Shown here: positions 1-7,827 of the stretch, one piece after another
How the letters are laid out: every line of letters begins with the position of its first letter
Position numbering within the stretch: the stretch's first letter is position 1
Assembly: GCA_900539525.1 (NCBI GenBank)
Contig: UQCM01000093.1
Coordinates: 1 to 7,827 of the forward strand
DNA from: an uncultured Blautia sp.
GTDB lineage: Bacteria; Bacillota; Clostridia; Lachnospirales; Lachnospiraceae
Length of the DNA stretch: 7,827 nucleotides
Reading direction: 5' to 3'
Notes under the pieces: generated by a model
Told to the model about the DNA's origin: nothing
What the model saw: the letters and a program-made list of their open reading frames with translations, nothing else
Database searches by the model: none
Made by a program: the position numbers and the translations under genes

Positions 1-3000
1 GGAAAGCGGCAGCTGCATTAGAACAGCCAGCCGCTTTTCTTATTTCTGATGAAGTGGTAGACGATATTCTCCGAACAGGAAGCGGACAGAAAAATACACT
101 GTTTCACATTACTGCAAGATTGATCGAAGGTTTGGATAATGAAGAAATGCAAAGCTTCTTGAAAGAGGAATATGGTACTGGAGGAAAAGGATTTACCATA
201 GATGGTCAGAAAATCAGTATCTGGTACGACAACGATGGTATCCGTATCCGACGAGGCGACTCTGCAAGAAGAAACTTTGACCGTATCGTTACGTGGGAAG
301 AAGCTGCTGACAGGATTCGGGATATGTATGAGGAGGGAAATTATGTTGATAATCTTATCTCCAATAATGCTATCGAGCAGGAACAGAAGGAAATGACAGA
401 TCTTCTGGCACTTCATTTCCGTGATACGAGCAGAAACAGAGAAGAACGGTTGTCTTATTCTGACTGGCAGGATGTAGTTGGGGCGGCTTGGACAGATTCG
501 GAAGAAGCAGCTGCGACAGCCTATCGTTTTGAATGGCTTCAGGAAGATATGGAAAAGAATCCAGAAGATTACCATCGTTGGGAAATCCAGCACAATCCGG
601 AATATTTCCAGCGCTATAAAGATCTCCAGAGGGAGCGTTCCTGGGTGGATCAGCAATTCAAGGTAGAGCGACCGGCACTATCCTTTATCACACAGGATGA
701 AATTGACGCAGTGTTAAGAAGAGGCGGCATTACTGCAGGAGGACGTAACCGAATCTATGAGTATTTCATGGAACATCATGATATGAAAGATGCAGCTGAG
801 TTCCTGAAAAAGGAGTATGGAACAGGTGGTTCTTCACCCGGAATACCAGGAGCAGATGCTTCCGACGCATCCCATGATGCAAAAGGATTAAAACTTGCAA
901 AAGGGAAAATTGGCAGTCCAGAGGTAGAAGTTTTATTAAAGTGGAACAAAGTTGCAGAACGTGTTCGCCAGTTAATCCGCACAGATGATTATTTGTCACC
1001 GGAAGAAATGGAAAAGTACGAAGAACGACAAGAAGCACAAAGACTGGCAGATTTGGAAGAAGCACAGCAGATGTTAGGAGAACAGCTGGAGCAGGATACT
1101 TTGACAGCGGAAGATATAACTGATTTGCGATTAGTTGATTCAGAATATATGTCCGGTACCAGAACAAAAATCCATGATTTTGATTGCAAAGTTAATGGAG
1201 AAGCGAATCGACTTCAATACACATTAGAATATCATGATGATGGAGAAGGTTTCACGATTCATACGGAAAAAGATGATATTTGGAATCGAATGTCAACACA
1301 AGAATTGGAACGTCTGGATGTAAAACTCGGACAAGAAGTACTTTATTATCATTATCACAACAAAACAGTAAATGCGGATACCTTAGATGAATTACGGGAA
1401 ATCAAGGAAGAGATTATGGAGGAAGAGTCCTCATATTTTACTGCTATTTCTCAACGTGTGTGGACAGATTATGATAAAAAAGAAAAAGAATTATCTGGAG
1501 AAGTTGAGGTATCGGAAGAAAAAGAATCTTTGGAAGAGATTAACGGAATATCAGAACCGATTCCAGCAACGAACTTCCGCATCACAGATGATGAGCTTGG
1601 ACAGGGTACAGCAAAAGAAAAGTTCCGTGCCAATATCAGGGCTATCCAGTTGTTAAAGAAATGTGAGGATGAGAATCGCAATGCAACACCGGAAGAACAG
1701 GAAATTTTATCCAGGTACGTTGGCTGGGGAGGTCTTGCAGATGCATTTGATGAGACAAAAGCTGCATGGGAGACAGAATATCTGGAATTAAAGACGGTTC
1801 TTACACCAGAGGAATATGCTGCAGCCAGAGCTTCCACCTTAAATGCTCATTATACACAGCCGATTGTGATTGAAAGTATGTATCAGGTGTTGGAGAATCT
1901 GGGATTTACAAAAGGAAATATTCTGGAGCCGTCTATGGGAGTCGGGAACTTCTTTGGAATGCTTCCGGAGAATCTAAACCAGTCCAAACTCTATGGTGTG
2001 GAACTGGACAGCATCAGTGGTAGAATTGCAAAGTTGCTCTATCCAGATGCCAATATTCAGATTAAAGGGTTTGAGAAGACAGATTATCCTAATGATTTTT
2101 TTGATGTGGCGATTGGAAATGTGCCATTTGGTGCATACAAGGTCAATGACCGTCAGTATGATCGCTACAATTTCATGATTCATGATTACTTTCTTGCCAA
2201 GACTATAGATCAGTTACGTCCAGGCGGCGTGGCTGCGCTGATCACAACAAAGGGAACCATGGATAAAGCATCACCGGAAGTTCGGAAATATCTGGCAGAG
2301 CGTGCAGACCTGCTGGGCGCAATCCGACTGCCGAACACAGCTTTTAAGGCAAATGCAGGAACAGAAGTCAGTGCTGATATCTTGTTTTTCCAAAAGAGGG
2401 AAAGCCTTACGAAAGAAATGCCGGAATGGATAAATCTGGATAGTGATGTCAATGGAATTACGGTCAATCAGTATTTTGTTCAGCATCCGGAAATGATTCT
2501 GGGTGAGATGAAAGAAGTGTCCGGTCCGTATGGTATGGAAACAACCTGTGCTCCAATGGAAGGAGCTGATCTGGAATTACAGTTACAAGAAGCTGTAAAA
2601 CACATCAAGGGAAGTATGGCACCGGCAGTAGATGTGGAGACAGAACTGGATGAGATGCCAGAGAGTATTCCAGCAGATCCAAATGTGCGAAATTACAGTT
2701 ATACGGTGGTAGATGATCAGGTATATTACCGTGTCAACTCTTTGATGAATCAGGTGAAAATGCCTGCCGCCACTGCAGAACGTGTGAAAGGCATGGTTGC
2801 AATTCGTGATACTGTTCGTGAGTTGATCGCCATGCAGATGGAGGAATCCGTCACAGACGAAGAAATCCGGAAACAGCAGGAGAAACTAAATCAGGTATAT
2901 GATACCTACACGGCAAAGTATGGAGTCATTGGAAGTAATGCCAACAAACGGGCGTTTTCTGCTGACTCTTCTTATTGCCTATTGTGTTCTCTGGAAGATC

Positions 3001-6000
3001 TGAACGAAGATGGAACATTGAAGCGAAAAGCAGATATGTTTACAAAACGAACTATCAAAAAGGCAGTAGCAGTAACCAGCGTAGAAACAGCGACAGAAGC
3101 GTTAGCATTATCTTTGAATGAAAGAGCAAAGGTGGATCTGACCTATATGGCACAGCTGACTGGAAAGACCGAAGAAAAAATCACGGAGGAACTGGTTGGA
3201 GTTATCTTTAAGAATCCACTGACAGACCAGTGGGAGAGTGGAGATGAGTATTTATCTGGAAATGTCAGGGATAAATTAAACACTGCGAGAACCTTTGCCG
3301 AGAGTCACCCGGAATTCACACCGAATGTCCGTGCTTTAGAGGCAGTTCAGCCGAGAAATCTGGAAGCATCTGAGATTGAGGTGCGTGTTGGAGCCACATG
3401 GATTGAACCTTCGGATTATCAGGATTTTATGGTAGAACTGCTTCATACGCCATGGTATCTTGCACAGAAGGAAATACAGGTAAAATTCTCTGAGGTAAAT
3501 GGTGAGTGGAGGATTACAGGAAAGAATGCCGACAGTCCAAGAAATGCGTTTGCCTATGCAACGTATGGAACTGAGAGAGCAAATGCCTATAAGATTCTGG
3601 AAGATACCCTGAACCTGAAAGATGTACGCATCTATGATAAGAGTGTCAATGAGAATGGTGATGAAATCCGTGTCCTCAATAAGAAAGAAACCATGCTGGC
3701 ATCGCAGAAGCAGGATGCAATGAAAGCAGCATTTAAGGATTGGATTTTTAAAGACCAGAAGAGACGAGAGAGGCTGGTAAAAATGTATAATGAACGATTT
3801 AATAGCATCCGTCCCCGTGAATACGATGGCAGTCATTTAACTTTCCCTGGAATGAATCCGGAAATAGAGCTTCGCCCACATCAGAAAAACGCTGTCGCAC
3901 ACCAGCTTTACGGAGACAATGTACTTCTGGCACACGTAGTAGGAGCTGGTAAGACCTACGAAATGGTAGCAGCTGCAATGGAAAGTAAGAGACTGGGATT
4001 ATCACAGAAGAATCTCTTTGTCGTGCCAAACCATTTGACGGAGCAGTGGGGTGCAGAATTCCTACAGTTATATCCGGGAGCCAATATCCTGGTTGCAACC
4101 AAGAAAGATTTTGAACCGGCAAACCGAAAGAAGTTCTGTGCCCGGATCGCTATGGGAAATTATGATGCTATTATCATTGGACATTCCCAGTTTGAGCGTA
4201 TTCCAATCTCTGATGAACGTCAGGAAGCCATGTTACGGAAGCAGATTGATGATCTGGAAATGGCAATTCAGAGTGCAAGGTATGAACAGGATGGCGGACA
4301 TTATACCGTCAAACAGATTGAAAAGACCAGAAAGACACTGCAGACAAGGCTGGAAAAACTGAATCAGAAAGAGAAAAAAGATCAGGTAGTTACGTTTGAA
4401 GAACTGGGAGTGGATCACTTGTATGTAGATGAAGCACACAGCTATAAAAATGCGTTTCTTTATACAAAAATGAGAAATGTAGCCGGGATTGCACAGAACG
4501 AAGCACAGAAGTCCGCAGATATGTTCAATAAATGTCAGTATCTGGATGAGATTACCGGAGGGAAAGGCATTACCTTTGCTACAGGCACACCAATCAGCAA
4601 CAGCATGACGGAATTATATGTTATGCAGCGGTATCTGCAGAACAGCAAATTACAAAATATGGGACTTGGATTGTTTGATTCTTGGGCTTCCACTTTTGGA
4701 GAAGTTGTCACGAGTATCGAACTTGCACCGGAAGGAACAGGTTATCGTGCAAAGTCCAGATTCGCACGGTTTTATAATATTCCGGAACTGATGAATATGT
4801 TCAAGGAGATTGCAGATATCAAGACTTCCGATCAGTTAAAGCTTCCTGTGCCGGAAGCGGAATATGAAACAGTGGTGCTGAAACCAACGGAACAACAGAA
4901 AGAAATCGTAGAAAGTCTGGGAGAACGTGCAGAAGTTGTCAGAAACGGCGGGGTAGATGCCTCGGTCGATAATATGCTAAAAATCACCAATGACGGAAGG
5001 AAGTTAGCATTGGATCAGCGTTTGGTGAATGAATTATTGCCAGATAATCCAGAAAGTAAAATATCAGTTTGTGCAAAGAAAAGCTATGAAATATGGAAAG
5101 ACACAGCAGCACAGAAATCCGCACAGTTGATTTTCTGTGATTTGAGCACACCAAAAGGTGATGGCAGTTTCAATGTTTATGATGACTTGAAGCAAAAACT
5201 GATGGAGAAAGGTGTACCGGAAAAAGAGATTGCTTTTATTCATGATGCAAATACAGAAGCAAAGAAGACGGAGCTGTTTGGAAAAGTGAAATCCGGGCAG
5301 GTTCGTTTTTTGATTGGCTCAACAGCAAAGATGGGTGCAGGAACCAATGTGCAGGATCGTTTGATTGCCCTGCATCATCTGGATATTGGTTGGAAACCAT
5401 CTGACTTGGAACAGAGGGAAGGACGTATTATCCGTCAGGGAAACCATAATAAAAAGGTTCATATCTTCCGGTATGTAACAGAATCCACATTCGACAGTTA
5501 TATGTGGCAGTTAATCGAGAACAAGCAGAAATTCATCTCCCAGATCATGACCAGCAAAGCACCGGTCAGAAGTTGTGAAGATGTGGACGAAGCGGCGCTG
5601 TCCTATGCAGAGGTCAAAGCACTTGCAACCGGAAATCCGGCAGTAAAAGAGAAGATGGCATTGGATGTGGACGTGGCAAAGTTGAAACTTTTAAAAGCCA
5701 ACCACATGAATAATCAGTACCGTTTGGAAGATGACATTGCAAGGAATTTTCCGCAACAGATTGCAAAACTGATGGAGATCATTGACAGCTACAAGGCAGA
5801 CATCGCTCATTTTTCTGAGCATAAAATCACAGATCCAGAGCAGTTTTCTATGGAAATCAGTGGCAAAGTGTTCACAGAAAAGAAAGAGGCAGGTACGGCA
5901 CTTCTGGCGGTCTGCAAAGACATTAAGTCTGTAGATGCAGCTATGGACATTGGAAGCTATCAGGGATTCAACATGAGAATCCAATTCGACAGCTGGAGCA

Positions 6001-6422
6001 AAGAGTTTATCCTGTCTGTAAAGCATGAATCGGTAGCTAAAGTTCGGTTGGGAGCCGATGCTCTAGGAAATATCACTCGTATCAACAACCTTTTGGAAAG
6101 CTATCCGGAGAAACTGGCAGAAGCAGAACAACGGCTGGAAACGGTTCAGGAGCAGATGACAAATGCCAAAGAGGAAGTCGGGAAGCCATTTCCAAAAGAA
6201 GAGGAACTGAGCCAAAAACTGGAGCGGCTGTCAGAATTAAATGCACTTCTCAATATGGATGAACGGGAAGATACAGAAACAGAGCAGTCGGAATCAAAAG
6301 AGAAAGAAGAAAGACCGGCACGAGGTTCTATCCATGAGAAGCTGCAGATTTATAAAGAAAAGAGTCAGCGGGAAAGTGAAACTGGCAAGGAAAATAGAAA
6401 ACGGGACTTCGGTCTGGAATAA
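1..6422 (+). CDS. Giant mobile-element DNA methylase-helicase fusion (N6-adenine MTase-like + DEAH SNF2/SF2 helicase), 5' partial
   Basis: The frame is open from base 3 to TAA at 6420-6422, giving 2139 visible codons. GTG 54 has no ribosome binding site before it, and the residues upstream (AAFLISDE) already belong to the first domain, so the true start lies left of the window. Numbering from GTG 54: two EYGTGG modules lie at about -7 to 100 and 209-318 (motifs at 39-44 and 254-259). A conserved linker spans about 350-460, and YVGWGG is at 555-560. The methyltransferase-like domain has AHYT at 598-601, the SAM-binding motif LEPSMGVGNFFG at 624-635, and NVPF at 689-692 in place of NPPY/F. The helicase has Walker A GAGKT 1297-1301, DEAH 1459-1462, TGTP 1510-1513, GAGTN 1761-1765 and QREGRIIRQG 1787-1796. 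A coiled coil (about 2012-2062) and an acidic/lysine-rich tail follow. Proteins of this architecture are encoded by Firmicutes conjugative elements. From memory, full-length relatives carry several hundred more N-terminal residues, including an ArdC/LtrC-like region. The probable role is ATP-driven remodelling and possibly modification of element DNA; this is inferred. The frame is intact, with no frameshift or stop. Confidence 0.93.
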   Translation, partial: KAAAALEQPAAFLISDEVVDDILRTGSGQKNTLFHITARLIEGLDNEEMQSFLKEEYGTGGKGFTIDGQKISIWYDNDGIRIRRGDSARRNFDRIVTWEEAADRIRDMYEEGNYVDNLISNNAIEQEQKEMTDLLALHFRDTSRNREERLSYSDWQDVVGAAWTDSEEAAATAYRFEWLQEDMEKNPEDYHRWEIQHNPEYFQRYKDLQRERSWVDQQFKVERPALSFITQDEIDAVLRRGGITAGGRNRIYEYFMEHHDMKDAAEFLKKEYGTGGSSPGIPGADASDASHDAKGLKLAKGKIGSPEVEVLLKWNKVAERVRQLIRTDDYLSPEEMEKYEERQEAQRLADLEEAQQMLGEQLEQDTLTAEDITDLRLVDSEYMSGTRTKIHDFDCKVNGEANRLQYTLEYHDDGEGFTIHTEKDDIWNRMSTQELERLDVKLGQEVLYYHYHNKTVNADTLDELREIKEEIMEEESSYFTAISQRVWTDYDKKEKELSGEVEVSEEKESLEEINGISEPIPATNFRITDDELGQGTAKEKFRANIRAIQLLKKCEDENRNATPEEQEILSRYVGWGGLADAFDETKAAWETEYLELKTVLTPEEYAAARASTLNAHYTQPIVIESMYQVLENLGFTKGNILEPSMGVGNFFGMLPENLNQSKLYGVELDSISGRIAKLLYPDANIQIKGFEKTDYPNDFFDVAIGNVPFGAYKVNDRQYDRYNFMIHDYFLAKTIDQLRPGGVAALITTKGTMDKASPEVRKYLAERADLLGAIRLPNTAFKANAGTEVSADILFFQKRESLTKEMPEWINLDSDVNGITVNQYFVQHPEMILGEMKEVSGPYGMETTCAPMEGADLELQLQEAVKHIKGSMAPAVDVETELDEMPESIPADPNVRNYSYTVVDDQVYYRVNSLMNQVKMPAATAERVKGMVAIRDTVRELIAMQMEESVTDEEIRKQQEKLNQVYDTYTAKYGVIGSNANKRAFSADSSYCLLCSLEDLNEDGTLKRKADMFTKRTIKKAVAVTSVETATEALALSLNERAKVDLTYMAQLTGKTEEKITEELVGVIFKNPLTDQWESGDEYLSGNVRDKLNTARTFAESHPEFTPNVRALEAVQPRNLEASEIEVRVGATWIEPSDYQDFMVELLHTPWYLAQKEIQVKFSEVNGEWRITGKNADSPRNAFAYATYGTERANAYKILEDTLNLKDVRIYDKSVNENGDEIRVLNKKETMLASQKQDAMKAAFKDWIFKDQKRRERLVKMYNERFNSIRPREYDGSHLTFPGMNPEIELRPHQKNAVAHQLYGDNVLLAHVVGAGKTYEMVAAAMESKRLGLSQKNLFVVPNHLTEQWGAEFLQLYPGANILVATKKDFEPANRKKFCARIAMGNYDAIIIGHSQFERIPISDERQEAMLRKQIDDLEMAIQSARYEQDGGHYTVKQIEKTRKTLQTRLEKLNQKEKKDQVVTFEELGVDHLYVDEAHSYKNAFLYTKMRNVAGIAQNEAQKSADMFNKCQYLDEITGGKGITFATGTPISNSMTELYVMQRYLQNSKLQNMGLGLFDSWASTFGEVVTSIELAPEGTGYRAKSRFARFYNIPELMNMFKEIADIKTSDQLKLPVPEAEYETVVLKPTEQQKEIVESLGERAEVVRNGGVDASVDNMLKITNDGRKLALDQRLVNELLPDNPESKISVCAKKSYEIWKDTAAQKSAQLIFCDLSTPKGDGSFNVYDDLKQKLMEKGVPEKEIAFIHDANTEAKKTELFGKVKSGQVRFLIGSTAKMGAGTNVQDRLIALHHLDIGWKPSDLEQREGRIIRQGNHNKKVHIFRYVTESTFDSYMWQLIENKQKFISQIMTSKAPVRSCEDVDEAALSYAEVKALATGNPAVKEKMALDVDVAKLKLLKANHMNNQYRLEDDIARNFPQQIAKLMEIIDSYKADIAHFSEHKITDPEQFSMEISGKVFTEKKEAGTALLAVCKDIKSVDAAMDIGSYQGFNMRIQFDSWSKEFILSVKHESVAKVRLGADALGNITRINNLLESYPEKLAEAEQRLETVQEQMTNAKEEVGKPFPKEEELSQKLERLSELNALLNMDEREDTETEQSESKEKEERPARGSIHEKLQIYKEKSQRESETGKENRKRDFGLE

Positions 6423-6430
6423 GAAAACAA

Positions 6431-6483
6431 GGAAGATGGCATAATCTAGCAGAAAGAATGTTCTGTGGGTTATGCCTTCTTTC
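6431..6483 (+). promoter_or_regulatory. Long intergenic stem-loop, candidate attenuator, terminator or RNA-processing element
   Basis: The 81-base gap between the two genes folds into one nearly continuous hairpin. GGCATAA (6438-6444) pairs with TTATGCC (6470-6476). Six outer pairs (6431-6436 with 6478-6483) are separated from this core by a single T-T mismatch. Inside it, TCTA (6445-6448) pairs with TGGG (6466-6469), using two G-T wobbles. After a bulged G at 6449, CAGAA (6450-6454) pairs with TTCTG (6461-6465), closing a six-base loop. That is about 22 pairs in total. The TTCTTT on the 3' side could serve as an imperfect U-tract if only the inner stem forms. On the minus strand the hairpin is followed by a T-rich run (TTGTTTTCTTA), which would suit a leftward terminator. 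The ribosome binding site of the next gene lies eight bases past the base of the stem and is not sequestered by it. The structure is seen directly; its function is not known. Confidence 0.6.
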
Positions 6484-6490
6484 AGAATAC

Positions 6491-6496
6491 GGGAGG
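6491..6496 (+). promoter_or_regulatory. Ribosome binding site of the YodL-domain gene
   Basis: GGGAGG lies seven bases upstream of ATG 6504, an optimal Firmicutes spacing. It fixes the start there rather than at the next in-frame ATG (6516), which would be 19 bases away. Confidence 0.85.
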
Positions 6497-6503
6497 AACT
6501 TAT

Positions 6504-7827
6504 ATGGCAAGAAGTATGATAACAGGTAGAGAAACACAGAAAATGCAGGAATATACGCAGGAACGGATCAATCAGGCAGAGCGTAGAGGCGTAGAATTTC
6601 CAACAGATGTAAAAGAACAGATTTCTGAATATGCGAATCTGATCGGTGAGGAAGAGAAAGTTAGGACTCTGGTAAGAAATCTGGCAGATGCATTGAGCAA
6701 AGCAGATGAGGAAAGTGTAGAGGATTTACTGGATGATGCAAGAATGGATATTCAGGACTTACCAGATCCAACCATAGGCAAGCTGGAACTTCGGGATTAT
6801 GGATATACAGCAGAGGATATGGTACCGCTTAGAAAAGAAGCAGCCTTAGATTATCACAGGATGGGTTCTAAGATTTATTGCTTGGGCAGCGATGGCGGTA
6901 AGGGAGAGTATGCAAGTAAAGAAATGATACAGGCACATGAAGGTCTGTTTGGCATGGAATCGCAGATGTGGGAACGGATAAGGGATCGGGATCTGGATTA
7001 TGCCGATGAAGATTTTGGAGCATTTCAGGAGCCTATGAGTGTCATTGACCAGGAAGAAGCACTGAAATTATACGATGCCGGAGCAGATATCTATCTGATC
7101 ACTAATTTTTCATCACCAATTTATGTCACGGAACGCAAGGAAATCGAACGAGGACCGGAGCATTATCAGATGTCCATGGCAGAACGGGAGCGTTTCCGTA
7201 ACCTGGAATGGGAAATGCAGAAATATCCGCAGATTCAGTCTTTGAAAGAGGCAAACCTGTTGTTAGGAACAAGGCGAACCTTTGGTATTTATCAGATCAA
7301 AGATGATTCACCGGGCGAAAATTATGCATTTATGAATATGAGTTTTATTGAAAGTCATGGTATGCAGATAAAAAAAGAAGATTATAAGCTGGTCTATGTT
7401 GGAGAATTACTGGGAAATACGTCACTGGATGATATTTTTGAAAGGTTCAACATTGATAGACCGAAAGACTTCCGTGGGCATTCCCTGTCTGTCAGTGATA
7501 TCGTTGTTTTGAATGATGGGGAAAAAGTAACAGCTCATTTTGTAGACAGTATCAGTTTTGAACAGCTGGATTCTTTCTTGAATCTGGAAGAACAGGTTCT
7601 TAGTGAACTGGCATATGAGGTAGGAGAACGGTATTTTGCTATTCAGAGGACAGAAGAAGGATACGATTATTCCTTTTACGATGAAGATTTCCGTCTGATG
7701 GATGGTGGCGTCTATGAAAATGATGAAATTTCTATTGAAGAAGCGGCAGAGGAACTTTTGGAAGACGAAGGCTGGACTGGAGAACGCATCCGTGGGGATT
7801 ATGATCAGTTGATGGAAAAGGTAGAAG
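6504..7827 (+). CDS. YodL-domain multidomain accessory protein of a conjugative element, 3' partial
   Basis: The frame runs from ATG 6504 without a stop for 441 codons to the right edge, so the C-terminus is missing. The start is supported by GGGAGG seven bases upstream. Residues 1-90 are helical and highly charged (MARSMITGRETQ onward). Residues about 109-162 and 182-233 look like two diverged copies of one small module, sharing E-A-L, G-x-x-IY and a downstream KE-x-I pattern. Residues about 258-358 match the YodL domain: FGIYQIK at 260-266, YAFMNM at 274-279, SLSVSDIVVL at 327-336, and FVDSISF at 346-352. Residues about 375-441 (YFAIQR, YDYSFYD, DGGVY) resemble a small domain that commonly follows YodL in these proteins, possibly of the LPD28/DUF4316 kind; I am unsure of that name. 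No signal peptide or membrane segment is visible, so it is probably cytoplasmic. The protein is very acidic. It lies 81 bases after the methylase-helicase gene on the same strand and is probably in the same operon. No enzymatic motif is recognised. Its role in transfer or host-defence evasion is inferred from context only. Confidence 0.85.
   Translation, partial: MARSMITGRETQKMQEYTQERINQAERRGVEFPTDVKEQISEYANLIGEEEKVRTLVRNLADALSKADEESVEDLLDDARMDIQDLPDPTIGKLELRDYGYTAEDMVPLRKEAALDYHRMGSKIYCLGSDGGKGEYASKEMIQAHEGLFGMESQMWERIRDRDLDYADEDFGAFQEPMSVIDQEEALKLYDAGADIYLITNFSSPIYVTERKEIERGPEHYQMSMAERERFRNLEWEMQKYPQIQSLKEANLLLGTRRTFGIYQIKDDSPGENYAFMNMSFIESHGMQIKKEDYKLVYVGELLGNTSLDDIFERFNIDRPKDFRGHSLSVSDIVVLNDGEKVTAHFVDSISFEQLDSFLNLEEQVLSELAYEVGERYFAIQRTEEGYDYSFYDEDFRLMDGGVYENDEISIEEAAEELLEDEGWTGERIRGDYDQLMEKVE

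Noticed and set aside
54..56. GTG codon as the start of the large gene
   Set aside because: The frame is open to the left edge, there is no ribosome binding site before the GTG, and the encoded residues upstream already belong to the first EYGTGG module.
18..656. A 212-codon minus-strand reading frame
   Set aside because: It lies wholly antisense to the conserved N-terminal part of the large gene. Its translation is rich in F, I, S and C with no recognisable domain, as expected for a shadow frame.
3336..3836. A 166-codon minus-strand reading frame
   Set aside because: It is antisense to the conserved middle region of the methylase-helicase, and its low-quality composition matches no family.
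4051..4362. A 103-codon plus-strand frame nested within the helicase region
   Set aside because: It overlaps conserved helicase coding sequence in another frame and has no recognisable domain.
6241..6444. A 67-codon plus-strand frame overlapping the end of the large gene
   Set aside because: It is a frame-shifted reading of the lysine/glutamate-rich tail, and its end runs into the intergenic stem-loop.
6461..6488. Possible promoter (TTCTGT, 16-base gap, CAGAAT) before the second gene
   Set aside because: Both boxes match the consensus poorly and lie in or next to the hairpin arm; co-transcription from upstream is more likely.

Overview
The window looks like the interior of an integrative conjugative element (Tn1549/CTn-like) or a related mobile region from a gut Firmicute, most plausibly a Lachnospiraceae-type host such as Blautia, Dorea or Roseburia. 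The grounds are the moderately AT-rich coding DNA, the purine-rich GGAGG ribosome binding site, and the gene content: a giant methylase-helicase followed by a YodL-domain protein. That pairing is typical of such elements in Clostridia. The host assignment is inference; nothing in the window names the species.

Layout: bases 1-6422 are one uninterrupted plus-strand reading frame whose 5' end lies outside the window. The frame is open from base 3, so the GTG at 54 is an internal codon. The protein carries two copies of an EYGTGG-containing module, a conserved linker, an N6-adenine methyltransferase-like domain, a long middle region of about 500 residues, a DEAH-box SF2/SNF2-like helicase and a coiled-coil, acidic C-terminal tail. 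After an 81-base gap holding a long stem-loop and a strong ribosome binding site, a second plus-strand gene starts at ATG 6504 and runs off the right edge. Its 441 visible codons encode an acidic multidomain protein with a YodL domain.

Both genes lie in the same direction and are probably co-transcribed. By analogy with related elements, the large protein probably acts on the element's DNA during or after conjugative transfer (remodelling, modification or protection from host restriction). The YodL-type protein is an accessory factor of unknown biochemistry. I see no transposase, integrase, origin, tRNA, rRNA or CRISPR array. No stretch longer than 81 bases lacks a gene. The least explained item is the intergenic stem-loop at 6431-6483.
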